From positions 1 through 53,611 of the forward strand of contig CANBCZ010000003.1 in assembly GCA_947367255.1 (NCBI GenBank): a stretch of DNA of 53,611 nt, given 5' to 3'. Below, piece by piece: positions 23,824 through 31,871 of the stretch. Under the pieces are notes generated by a model. It saw nothing but the letters and a program-made list of their open reading frames with translations, was not told the origin of the DNA and searched no databases. Position 1 is the stretch's first letter, and every line of letters starts with the position of its first letter. This DNA comes from an uncultured Alistipes sp. (GTDB taxonomy: Bacteria; Bacteroidota; Bacteroidia; Bacteroidales; Rikenellaceae). The translations under genes and the position numbers were made by a program.

Positions 23824-25272
23824 TTACTTCTCCCAATGGAACGGAGCAAAGTCTGTATCGCTGCTCTTCCAGCTCGGTTTACGCATCGCGTAGATGATAA
23901 ACGGCACGACAACGACGATAATACAGCCCGTAATGAGGATTGTCACCCATGTCTTCGGATTTCCGGTAGATATCTGTGCCGGCGGTATAAAGCTGAGCAC
24001 AAAGGCGAGCAAGGAGCCGCAGAAACCGAGTCCGGCGATAATCCACATCGTAAAGTTACCACCCAGACGGAACGGGCGATCGCTGTCGCGCATACGGTAG
24101 CGAAGAACGATTGCCGCAGCAAAGAGCATCATATACATAATAAGGTATAGCGAGGCGGTCATCTGCGAGAGTATCTGATAGAAGGACTGCACGCTCGGCA
24201 TAACGACAAAAAGCAGTGACAGCAGCGTGACAATACCGCCCTGAATAAGCAGGATATTGCGCTGCACGCCATTTTTATTGCTCTTCTGGAAGAATGGTGG
24301 CAGATAGCCCGCCTTACCTACGGTAAAGATACCCTTTGACGGACCGGCAACCCATGTAAGTACACCCGCAAGTACGCCGAACATCAGCGCTATGGCTATC
24401 AGCGGAGATGCCCACGACATATGCAGATACTCAAAATAGCGATCAAAGCCTATCAGCAACGACTGTGTAAGTGATACCTCCTTTGCAGGGATGATAAAGC
24501 CGAGTGAGAATGTGCCGAGGATAAAGATCGATACTGTAATAAGCGAGCCGATGATAATCGCCTTAGGATAGTTGCGCTTCGGGTTATTTACCTCCATAAC
24601 ATGGATACCCATCATCTCCATACCCGCATAGAAGAGGAAGATACTGCTGGCAAGGACAAGGTTATCGAACTTCTTCAGGTCGGGGAAGAATCCTGCGCTC
24701 ATATCCATATTGTTATGACCGCCCGAAACGAGGTATATCACACCCAAAATAATGAGCAGCGCTGCCGGAATAATAGTACCGATAATACCGCCCCATTTAC
24801 TGATTTTTCCGACCCAATCCAGACCCTTGAGCGAGATAAATGTCGCCGTCCAATAGATTGCAAGCACGACGATAAGCGTAAAGAGTTTATTCGAGGCAAG
24901 TGCCATATCTGCCTGCTGATTCATACCGATAAAGGCTATCGAAACGGCACCGAATGTAAGCACCGTAGGGTACCAGATAGTCGATTGAATCCACTGCAAC
25001 CAGATGGCAAGGAAGCCCGTTCTTGCACCGAAAGCCTCGCCAATCCAGCGAAAGACACCACCCTGCTTATCACTAAACATTGCAGCCAACTCTGCAGCCA
25101 CAAGTGCCGTCGGGATAAGGAAGACAAAGGCGGCAAAAAGATAGTAGAATGCTGAGCCTAAACCATACACAGACTCCGCAGCAAGTCCTCGAAGACTCAC
25201 CACTGCCGTAACATTCATAATTGCCAGCGTTGCCACCGACAACCTAAAAGTAGAACTCGTATTGTTTCCCAT
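23824..25272 (-). CDS. APC-family amino-acid permease/antiporter
   Basis: A 482-residue transporter with about 12 hydrophobic segments. The ATG at 25272 is chosen; two codons upstream lies only a TTG. The N-terminus LSVATLAIMNVTAVVSLRGL, the GGVFRWIGEAFG motif and the segment FYAGMEMMGIHVMEVNNPKRNYPKA fit the glutamate/GABA antiporter (GadC-like) branch of the APC superfamily. A decarboxylase gene is not adjacent, so substrate is not assigned. A family B repeat follows the stop, and a family A repeat lies between its start and the galK stop. Confidence 0.85.
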   Translation of the reverse strand: MGNNTSSTFRLSVATLAIMNVTAVVSLRGLAAESVYGLGSAFYYLFAAFVFLIPTALVAAELAAMFSDKQGGVFRWIGEAFGARTGFLAIWLQWIQSTIWYPTVLTFGAVSIAFIGMNQQADMALASNKLFTLIVVLAIYWTATFISLKGLDWVGKISKWGGIIGTIIPAALLIILGVIYLVSGGHNNMDMSAGFFPDLKKFDNLVLASSIFLFYAGMEMMGIHVMEVNNPKRNYPKAIIIGSLITVSIFILGTFSLGFIIPAKEVSLTQSLLIGFDRYFEYLHMSWASPLIAIALMFGVLAGVLTWVAGPSKGIFTVGKAGYLPPFFQKSNKNGVQRNILLIQGGIVTLLSLLFVVMPSVQSFYQILSQMTASLYLIMYMMLFAAAIVLRYRMRDSDRPFRLGGNFTMWIIAGLGFCGSLLAFVLSFIPPAQISTGNPKTWVTILITGCIIVVVVPFIIYAMRKPSWKSSDTDFAPFHWEK

Positions 25273-25369
25273 AAGCAAAAAATTTGATTTAACCAGCTAT
25301 GGGAATACAACTACCACGCCAAGAGTAAAACTATCTGCTTTTTTCTCTACGATTATCCCCTTTGCACCT

Positions 25370-25494
25370 ATTTGTCGTCAAAAGTGCGTAGAGGTGTCAT
25401 ATCGTGATAAAACCCAGCGATGGATAGTACAAAACGTACAGCCATTGCTGGGTTTTAAGGGATAGGGCGCATATGCGCGCTTTTCACGACAAAT
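25370..25494 (-). repeat. Family A palindromic element, copy 2 (galK 3' end)
   Basis: Ends: ATTTGTCGTCAAAAGTGCG at 25370 against the reverse complement of 25474-25494. The centre is stem AAAACCCAGC/GCTGGGTTTT with ATGG/CCAT and GTAC/GTAC inner pairs. The small end hairpin is GCGCAT/ATGCGC. Preceded by TTTGCACCT like other copies. The galK TAA stop (25494-25496) overlaps the element edge. The rest of the 25273-25369 gap holds no gene. Confidence 0.88.
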
Positions 25495-26627
25495 TACAAA
25501 AGTCGGGAGCCGTCAGAGATAACAACAGGGTATATCTCAGGCTTATGACCATACTTCTGCTCGAAACGCTCGGTAACGGTAGCTACGAAGTTGTCATAGA
25601 GCTCCTCCTTAACGAGGTTGATGGTACAGCCACCGAAGCCTCCACCCATAATGCGTGAGCCGGTAACACCGCACTCCTCGGCTACTGTTGCAAGGAAGTC
25701 GAGCTCCTCACAGCTTACCTCATAGTCGCGTGACATACCCCAGTGGGTCTCATACATACGCTTACCGACAGTCTCGTAGTCATCGCGCTCCAGAGCCTCA
25801 CATACATCGAGCACACGCTGCTCCTCGCCGATAACATAGCGAGCACGCATATAGTCCTCCTCAGAGATCTGATCCTTAACAGCCTCGAGCTGAGCCATAG
25901 TTGCTCCACGCAGAAACTCCTGACCCAGAACAGCTGCTACGCGCTCACAAGAGGCACGACGATCGTTATATGGAGAGCCGACAAGCTCGTGCTTTACGCG
26001 AGAGTTTACAAGCAGCAGTCGATAACCGTGCTTGGTAGGGTCGAATGGGAAGTATGTAAACTCCATAGAGAGGCAGTCGAGGCGCATAAGATGACCTGCC
26101 TTGCCGTGAACAGAGGCGAACTGGTCCATAATACCGCAATTTACGCCGCAGTAGTTATGCTCGGTGCTCTGACCGATACGAGCCAGCTCAAACTTATCGA
26201 TACCGAGGTTATAGAGGTGGTTGAGAGCAAATGCAAAGGTACTCTCAAGGGCTGCAGACGAACTCATACCTGCACCAAGAGGTACATCACCTGCAAAGAC
26301 TGTATCGAAACCGCCAATAACACCACCGCGCTTCTGAATCTCGCGGCATACACCGAAGATATAGCAAGCCCAGCCCTGTGACGGCTTATCCTCCTCAGCA
26401 AGACCGAACTCAGCATAGTCGTTGAGGTCAAGGGCAAATGCACGCACCTTGTCTGTACCATTGAGGCGGATAGCTGCAACGATACCCTTATCTACTGCAC
26501 CCGGGAATACGAAACCGCCATTGTAGTCGGTATGCTCACCGATAAGGTTAATACGACCAGGAGAGGCAAAGAGAATGGCACCCTCGCCATAGATCTCTGC
26601 AAATTTTTCAGATACTCTGTTTCTCAT
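25494..26627 (-). CDS. galK: Galactokinase
   Basis: The 377-residue GHMP kinase phosphorylates galactose to galactose-1-phosphate in the Leloir pathway. The galactokinase signature GRINLIGEHTDYNGGFVFP is near residue 24, the ATP loop VPLGAGMSSSAALE near residue 115, the catalytic Asp in NCGIMDQFAS, and the GHMP C-terminal motif GSRIMGGGFGGC near 335. Its ATG overlaps the ptsI stop as ATGA, so translation is probably coupled. Ending a PTS operon with galK is unusual, since galactokinase acts on free, non-PTS galactose. No galT or galE is in the window. Confidence 0.96.
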   Translation of the reverse strand: MRNRVSEKFAEIYGEGAILFASPGRINLIGEHTDYNGGFVFPGAVDKGIVAAIRLNGTDKVRAFALDLNDYAEFGLAEEDKPSQGWACYIFGVCREIQKRGGVIGGFDTVFAGDVPLGAGMSSSAALESTFAFALNHLYNLGIDKFELARIGQSTEHNYCGVNCGIMDQFASVHGKAGHLMRLDCLSMEFTYFPFDPTKHGYRLLLVNSRVKHELVGSPYNDRRASCERVAAVLGQEFLRGATMAQLEAVKDQISEEDYMRARYVIGEEQRVLDVCEALERDDYETVGKRMYETHWGMSRDYEVSCEELDFLATVAEECGVTGSRIMGGGFGGCTINLVKEELYDNFVATVTERFEQKYGHKPEIYPVVISDGSRLL

Positions 26628-28219
26628 TTTAGTAAGTTATTTAGTTGGTATTTTATCTTTGATATCGAACCGATATTGACACTATACTCGCGCAGGTGCA
26701 TACCGAGCAGCAGCTCTGTAGCCTCTGTATCCGAGGCGAGCTCTCCGCACATTCCGCACTCTACATCTGCCGCATCTGCCGCCGCGATAACCATCTCTAT
26801 AGCGCGCAGAACAGCCTTAGAGTATGGATTGTAGAGGTTTGCGACCTTTGCATTTGCTCTGTCTGCCGCCATAACATACTGCACAAGGTCGTTTGTGCCG
26901 ATACTGAAAAAGTCACAATGTGATGCCAAACTATCGGCAATAAGCACCGCCGCAGGGGTCTCGATCATCACACCGACCTTGATATTCTCGTCATAGGCAA
27001 CGCCCTGAGACTTAAGCTCTGACTTACACTGCTCAAGCAGCTCTTTTGCCTGCTCAAGCTCCTCAAGAGTTACGACCATAGGGAACATAACGCGCACATT
27101 ACCCTCGGCACTTGCACGAAGAATTGCCCTCAACTGTCGGCAGAACATATCGCGCAACTCAAGGCATACGCGGATAGCTCGCCAGCCGAGGAACGGGTTC
27201 TCCTCGCGCTCAAAGCCCAAGTACGGCACAGCCTTATCGCCACCGATATCGAGCGTACGGATTGTAAGCGGCTTACCTTTACAACTACGCGCAGCCGACA
27301 GATATGCCTCATACTGCTGCTGCTCCGAAGGCTCGACAGAGCTCTGCATATACAAAAACTCGCTGCGGAACAGACCTATACCGTCTGCACCCGCTGCAAT
27401 GGCGCGCTCAACATCCTCCACAGAGCCGGCATTGGCAAAGACATATACTCGCTCGCCGTTGTGGAAAATCTCTGCACCTGCCGCCTGTTGCTGCTCTGCA
27501 AGCAGTGCCTTATGGTTCAGCTCGCGCACCTTATACTCGTCCAAAGTGGCAATATCGGGCTCTATCACGACCCTGCCACCACTACCATCTACGATAATGG
27601 TATCACCACTCTTAACCTCGCTCAAGATACCCTTAAGACCGACCACAGCCGGAACAGAGAGGTTGCGGGCTATAATACAGACGTGGCTTGTAGCACTACC
27701 CTCGGCGGTGACAAAGCCACGAATCTTATTAAAGTCGAGCAGTGCCATATCCGATGGCAACAGCTCCGCATCTACAACAATATCGCCCTCGGCAACACCC
27801 TCAAACGGATTTTTTACACCGCCCGTAAGGTTTGCCGCGATACGGGCAAAGATATCCTTGACATCTGCAGCACGCGCAGCAAGGTACTCGTCGTCAATAG
27901 CCTCGAACATAGACACAAGCTCTGCTGACGCCTGCAAAACTGCATCGTGAGCACTGTCGCCCTCGTCGATATGTGCCACAACAGCATCCGAGAGCATCGG
28001 ATCATCGACAATCTCGAGGTGTGCAGCAAAGATCTCGCTATCGGCAGCAAGAGTCTCTATCTGCTCGCGACTCTGCTGCAGAGCCTGCTCGAAACGGTTC
28101 TGCTCCACCTCGGGCGCGCCCTTCTCATAAGAGGTCGAGGCGGTGCATCTATCTACGACAAATGCACGACCTACAGCAATGCCCTCAGAGGCTCTGACAG
28201 TTGTTTCAAGGACTCTCAT
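26624..28219 (-). CDS. ptsI: PTS enzyme I (PEP-protein phosphotransferase)
   Basis: The 531-residue enzyme takes phosphate from PEP and passes it to HPr. The phospho-His lies in GSATSHVCIIAR near residue 186, in place of the usual GGRTSHTAI form. The PEP-binding barrel shows GIGLFRSEFLYM, LTIRTLDIGGDKAVPYL, GWRAIRVCL and the catalytic Cys in CGMCGELASD. Length is slightly below the 570 typical of E. coli, mainly at the C-terminus. The start overlaps the ptsH stop (TAATG) and the stop overlaps the galK start (ATGA), indicating coupled translation. Confidence 0.95.
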   Translation of the reverse strand: MRVLETTVRASEGIAVGRAFVVDRCTASTSYEKGAPEVEQNRFEQALQQSREQIETLAADSEIFAAHLEIVDDPMLSDAVVAHIDEGDSAHDAVLQASAELVSMFEAIDDEYLAARAADVKDIFARIAANLTGGVKNPFEGVAEGDIVVDAELLPSDMALLDFNKIRGFVTAEGSATSHVCIIARNLSVPAVVGLKGILSEVKSGDTIIVDGSGGRVVIEPDIATLDEYKVRELNHKALLAEQQQAAGAEIFHNGERVYVFANAGSVEDVERAIAAGADGIGLFRSEFLYMQSSVEPSEQQQYEAYLSAARSCKGKPLTIRTLDIGGDKAVPYLGFEREENPFLGWRAIRVCLELRDMFCRQLRAILRASAEGNVRVMFPMVVTLEELEQAKELLEQCKSELKSQGVAYDENIKVGVMIETPAAVLIADSLASHCDFFSIGTNDLVQYVMAADRANAKVANLYNPYSKAVLRAIEMVIAAADAADVECGMCGELASDTEATELLLGMHLREYSVNIGSISKIKYQLNNLLK

Positions 28220-28479
28220 TACTCAGTAATTGCAGCGATAAAATCTACTACAGCAGCCAAGTTCGCCTCTTCGCTACCACCTTCGGCACTGACAGTAATC
28301 TCCGCGCCCGACTTAAGACCCAGCGAGAGGATGCCCAGCATACTTGCTGCGCTGACACTCTTTGCTGCAGTGGCAAGTGTAACCTTACCGTCAAGGCTCT
28401 TTGCGAGTTTAACAAGTTCGCCCGCAGGACGAGCGTGCATACCGTTTGGTGCTGAAAGTAGAATAGTCGTTGTAACCAT
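28219..28479 (-). CDS. ptsH: PTS phosphocarrier protein HPr
   Basis: The 86-residue phosphocarrier has the active His in NGMHARPAGELV (residue about 15) and the region around the regulatory Ser, SAASMLGILSLGLKSGAEI. The Ser corresponding to Ser46 is present, but no HPr kinase gene is visible here. It relays phosphate from enzyme I to the IIA domain of the upstream transporter. It lies 19 nt after mtlA and overlaps ptsI by one base. Confidence 0.94.
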   Translation of the reverse strand: MVTTTILLSAPNGMHARPAGELVKLAKSLDGKVTLATAAKSVSAASMLGILSLGLKSGAEITVSAEGGSEEANLAAVVDFIAAITE

Positions 28480-28498
28480 AGTTTATTATAATACAATT

Positions 28499-30337
28499 TT
28501 AAGCGTTCAATACCTCATATATATCTTCAGGATTTGTAGTACTCTTAAGGCGCTCGAGTACCTCCTCGTCATCCAGAGCCTCGCTGACCCTTGCAAGCAG
28601 CTCAAGGTGTTCGTCACCCACACCGGCAATACCGATAACAAGGTATGCCTTCTCGCCATCGAAATCAACACCCTCAGGATACTGCACAACGCTGATACCT
28701 GTACGCAGAACCTCACGCTTGGCATTCTGTGTACCGTGCGGAATGGCAATACCCATACCCAGATATGTTGTAGCGACCTTCTCGCGCTCCATCATAGCAT
28801 TCACATAGTCCATACCCACATATCCGCCCTTGACAAGCAGTCCGCCCGCCTCGGCAATAGCCTCCCACTTATCGGCAGCCTTTGCACCAACTTTGATAGA
28901 GGTCAAAGCAAGAACGCCCGAGTTATCCTTCTCCTTCGCCTCCTCGCCCTCTGTAGGAGCTACGGCAGCGACAACATCCTTACGCGATGCCAGCTCGGCA
29001 TAGAGTGCATCCAGCGCAGGGTCCTCAAGGAAGTTTTTGATTGCCACGATACGCACCGAAGGGGCATTACCCTTTGCACGAGAGGCAAGACCCTCCTGAC
29101 AGACAACGACATCTGCATCGGCAGGGATAGAGTTTACAGAGTGGTTATCGATCTTAAGACCCAGACCGAGGCTCTCCACTCTCTTACGGAAGCGGGTTGC
29201 ACCAAGGGCACTGCTTCCCATACCGGCATCACACGCAAAGACGATATGAGCAACCTTGGCAGCTGCTGCAGCGCGCTCGGCATCGACCTTATACTTAGGC
29301 TTAAATCTATTCTCCGGAAGGGTATCGTCCTCCTTTGCACTACGACGCAGAATAAGTGCCGAGGTGAGGAAGGTTACCGTTGCAGCGATAAGCACAGCGG
29401 CAACATTTATGAGCATCTTGCCCGATGCGGACATGATAATTACAGAGATAATACTACCCGGAGAGATCGGACCGATAAGACCTGCGTGTGCGAGGGTCAT
29501 AAAGAGGATACTTGACGACGCACCCAAAATCATCGGCAGGATAAGAAGCGGACGAGAGAGTACATAAGGGTAGTAAATCTCGTGGATACCACCGATAAAC
29601 TGGATAAGCACAGCACCCGGAGCAGAACTCTTTGCCGTACCCTTACCAAATACCCAATATGCCATCAGCAGACCGAAGCCCGGACCCGGATTGGACTCAA
29701 GGAAGAAGATAATCGACTCGCCAAACTCCTGCACCTGCACGGAACCGAGCGGAGTGAGGATGCCGTGGTTGATAGCATTGTTGAGGAACATAACCTTTGC
29801 CGGCTCAATAAAAATCGAGACAAGAGGCAACATATTGTGGTCCTTCAGATAGACAATACCCGACTCGAATAGCTCTGTGAGCCACGAGATAGCACCGCCC
29901 ACACTCAGGTAGCCGATAATAGCCAGAAGCATACCGATAATACCGAGCGAGAAGTTATTTACCAGCATCTCGAAGCCTGCACGAATCTTACCCTCGACAG
30001 CAGTATCGAACTTCTTGATAATCCACGCGGCAAGCGGACCCATAATCATCGCACCGATAAACATCGGAACATCTGTACCCACGATAACACCCGCAGTGGC
30101 GATAGCACCGATAACTCCGCCTCGAACACCTGCCACATTATGACCTGCCGTATAACCGATAAGCAGCGGCAGCATATAGGTAAGCATCGGACCGACAAGC
30201 TTTGCAAGGTGCTCGTTCGGGAACCAACCCGTAGGGATAAAGAGTGCCGTAATAAGACCCCACGCGATAAATGCGCCGATATTCGGCATTACCATTGCGC
30301 TAAGTGCGCGACCAAAATTTTGAATTTTATCTCTCAT
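28499..30337 (-). CDS. mtlA: Mannitol-type PTS transporter, fused IICBA
   Basis: The 612-residue protein is colinear with mannitol IICBA. IIC (about 1-340) has FGRALSAMVMPNIGAFIAWG, FEMLVNNFSLGIIGM and the conserved GGIHEIYYPYVL. IIB carries the phospho-Cys in FACDAGMGSSALGA. IIA carries the phospho-His in GIAIPHGT, with VKGGYV upstream. The ATG at 30337 is chosen because an earlier in-frame TTG (30376) precedes the predicted transcription start. With ptsH and ptsI it forms a complete relay. No mannitol-1-phosphate dehydrogenase (mtlD) or mtlR is in the window, so mannitol as the true substrate rests on similarity alone. Confidence 0.93.
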   Translation of the reverse strand: MRDKIQNFGRALSAMVMPNIGAFIAWGLITALFIPTGWFPNEHLAKLVGPMLTYMLPLLIGYTAGHNVAGVRGGVIGAIATAGVIVGTDVPMFIGAMIMGPLAAWIIKKFDTAVEGKIRAGFEMLVNNFSLGIIGMLLAIIGYLSVGGAISWLTELFESGIVYLKDHNMLPLVSIFIEPAKVMFLNNAINHGILTPLGSVQVQEFGESIIFFLESNPGPGFGLLMAYWVFGKGTAKSSAPGAVLIQFIGGIHEIYYPYVLSRPLLILPMILGASSSILFMTLAHAGLIGPISPGSIISVIIMSASGKMLINVAAVLIAATVTFLTSALILRRSAKEDDTLPENRFKPKYKVDAERAAAAAKVAHIVFACDAGMGSSALGATRFRKRVESLGLGLKIDNHSVNSIPADADVVVCQEGLASRAKGNAPSVRIVAIKNFLEDPALDALYAELASRKDVVAAVAPTEGEEAKEKDNSGVLALTSIKVGAKAADKWEAIAEAGGLLVKGGYVGMDYVNAMMEREKVATTYLGMGIAIPHGTQNAKREVLRTGISVVQYPEGVDFDGEKAYLVIGIAGVGDEHLELLARVSEALDDEEVLERLKSTTNPEDIYEVLNA

Positions 30338-30364
30338 ATCTCTTCCCAGTAAATTACTGTCATA

Positions 30365-30395
30365 CAAAGGTAGCAAAAGCTATTCAATTTTCAAA
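30365..30395 (-). promoter_or_regulatory. Promoter for mtlA-ptsH-ptsI-galK
   Basis: Minus-strand TTTG (30392-30395) and TACCTTTG (30365-30372) are 19 nt apart. The leader is about 25 nt to the ATG at 30337. Its position decides the mtlA start. Confidence 0.75.
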
Positions 30396-30474
30396 ATATT
30401 TGCCACAAACAAGGATAGAATTTGTAGTTAATTCTCATTTATCGCGTTTGTTAAGAATAATTTAACCTTGCAGA

Positions 30475-30506
30475 TTGAGTATAAATTTACATTTTTTCTA
30501 CCTTTG
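30475..30506 (+). promoter_or_regulatory. Promoter for the small secreted protein gene
   Basis: TTG at 30475-30477 and TACCTTTG at 30499-30506 are 21 nt apart. The ATG follows the -7 box by only 8 nt, so the mRNA would have almost no leader. Confidence 0.6.
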
Positions 30507-30514
30507 TGCCGAAT

Positions 30515-30862
30515 ATGAGACGATTTTTGGTAATATTTATCTCTGTAGCAGCCCTACTCGCATCGCAGATGTTGGGCGAGGGATTTTATGACATTGACGA
30601 AAATTGCACACAAAGCGAGGAGATTACGGCGGAGTTTGACTACGCCCACGCCACAGCGCCGACCTCAATACACTCGGGCAGGCAGATCAGACTACCGTCC
30701 GCATCGAGAAGGGCACTCTCAAGCAACAGCAAAATCTACACGGCACACAGCGCCAACGGTATAATTTACGACAACAACATCTCGTTCTTCTCGAGCGCAA
30801 ACGCTGTACTGTCCGTAGTAAAACTTTCTACAATATTTAGGTGGCACCGCATAAGGATATAG
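30515..30862 (+). CDS. Small secreted protein of unknown function
   Basis: This 115-residue product begins MRRFLVIFISVAALLASQMLGEG, a clear signal sequence, followed by a Ser-rich, mildly basic mature part with one Cys. I do not recognise a family. A good promoter directly before it supports its being real. An in-frame GTG at 30506 lies inside the promoter and is not used. It is followed after 55 nt by the Ca/Na antiporter gene. Confidence 0.55.
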   Translation: MRRFLVIFISVAALLASQMLGEGFYDIDENCTQSEEITAEFDYAHATAPTSIHSGRQIRLPSASRRALSSNSKIYTAHSANGIIYDNNISFFSSANAVLSVVKLSTIFRWHRIRI

Positions 30863-30917
30863 GTTTGGGTTTAGTACCCCTATATTCAACTAAATCAGTT
30901 ACTTAAATACTTTTCAG

Positions 30918-31868
30918 ATGGAATATATCATTCTTATTGCTGCACTTGTTGCAGTGGTTTTGGGTGCAGACAACCTTGTTGTAGGTTCTGCAGCCATTGC
31001 CAAGCGTTTTGGCATCTCGGACTTTGTTATCGGTGCAATTATCGTCGGCATCGGAACATCTTTCCCCGAACTTATAGTGAGCTCTATTGGCGCATTCAAG
31101 GGTAATGTCGATGTGGCTATCGGCAATGTTGTCGGCTCGAATATCTTCAATGTTTTAGGTATTCTGGGTCTTACGGCTATGATCCACCCCGTAATCGTCA
31201 AGCGCGAGAATATGCGATTTGAGTTGCCGTTCTGTATCGCCATCTCAATACTGACAATACTTCTCGCCTTCAACTTCTTCAACGGCAGTCCTGTAACTAT
31301 CGACCGCATTGACGGTCTTATACTGCTCGTCGTCTTCGCGCTATTTATCTACATCAGCTTTGTGCGCGACCGCAAAAACGGCACAGCAGCAACCTCAACA
31401 GAGGAGGATAAGCCGCAGAATATCTGGGCGTCGGTACTGCGCACACTCGGTGGTTTGGGCGTACTGATTGTGGGTTGCGACTATTTTGTCGATGCAGCCG
31501 TTGCAATTGCTACGGAGTGGGGTGTAAATGAGGCATTTATCTCGATTACCCTTATCGCCTGCGGAACATCTATGCCTGAGCTTGCAGCATCTGCCGCAGC
31601 GGCAGCAAAGCGCAATACAGACCTTGCGTTAGGAAATATTGTCGGCTCCAACATCTTCAACCTCTCATTTATCCTCGGCGTAAGTTCGCAGATAAATGCG
31701 CTTGCGGGCGGAGGCATCACTTTTGTGGATTATGCTGTGATGATTGGCGCGGCGGTGTTGCTGCTTATATGCGCTCTGAACAAGAAGATTTCGCGACTTG
31801 AGGGAGCAATAATGTTCGCAGCATTTGTGGCGTACAACATCTATCTGATTTCAACTCAAACACTATAA
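30918..31868 (+). CDS. Calcium/sodium antiporter (CaCA family, YrbG-like)
   Basis: The 316-residue membrane protein has about ten hydrophobic segments in two inverted halves. The alpha-1 repeat is GIGTSFPELIVSS with GNVVGSNIFNVLGILG; the alpha-2 repeat is ACGTSMPELAASA with GNIVGSNIFNLSFILG. These Glu and Asn residues bind the exchanged cations in the family. It probably expels Ca2+ using a Na+ gradient. The Na/Pi symporter gene begins 3 nt after it, suggesting an ion-homeostasis operon. Confidence 0.93.
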   Translation: MEYIILIAALVAVVLGADNLVVGSAAIAKRFGISDFVIGAIIVGIGTSFPELIVSSIGAFKGNVDVAIGNVVGSNIFNVLGILGLTAMIHPVIVKRENMRFELPFCIAISILTILLAFNFFNGSPVTIDRIDGLILLVVFALFIYISFVRDRKNGTAATSTEEDKPQNIWASVLRTLGGLGVLIVGCDYFVDAAVAIATEWGVNEAFISITLIACGTSMPELAASAAAAAKRNTDLALGNIVGSNIFNLSFILGVSSQINALAGGGITFVDYAVMIGAAVLLLICALNKKISRLEGAIMFAAFVAYNIYLISTQTL

Positions 31869-31871
31869 ACT

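Noticed and set aside
27947..29515. Long open frame (522 codons) on the plus strand opposite ptsH, ptsI and mtlA
   Set aside because: It is the antisense of three well-supported PTS genes; codon bias in the real genes leaves the opposite strand open. Its translation has no recognisable domain.
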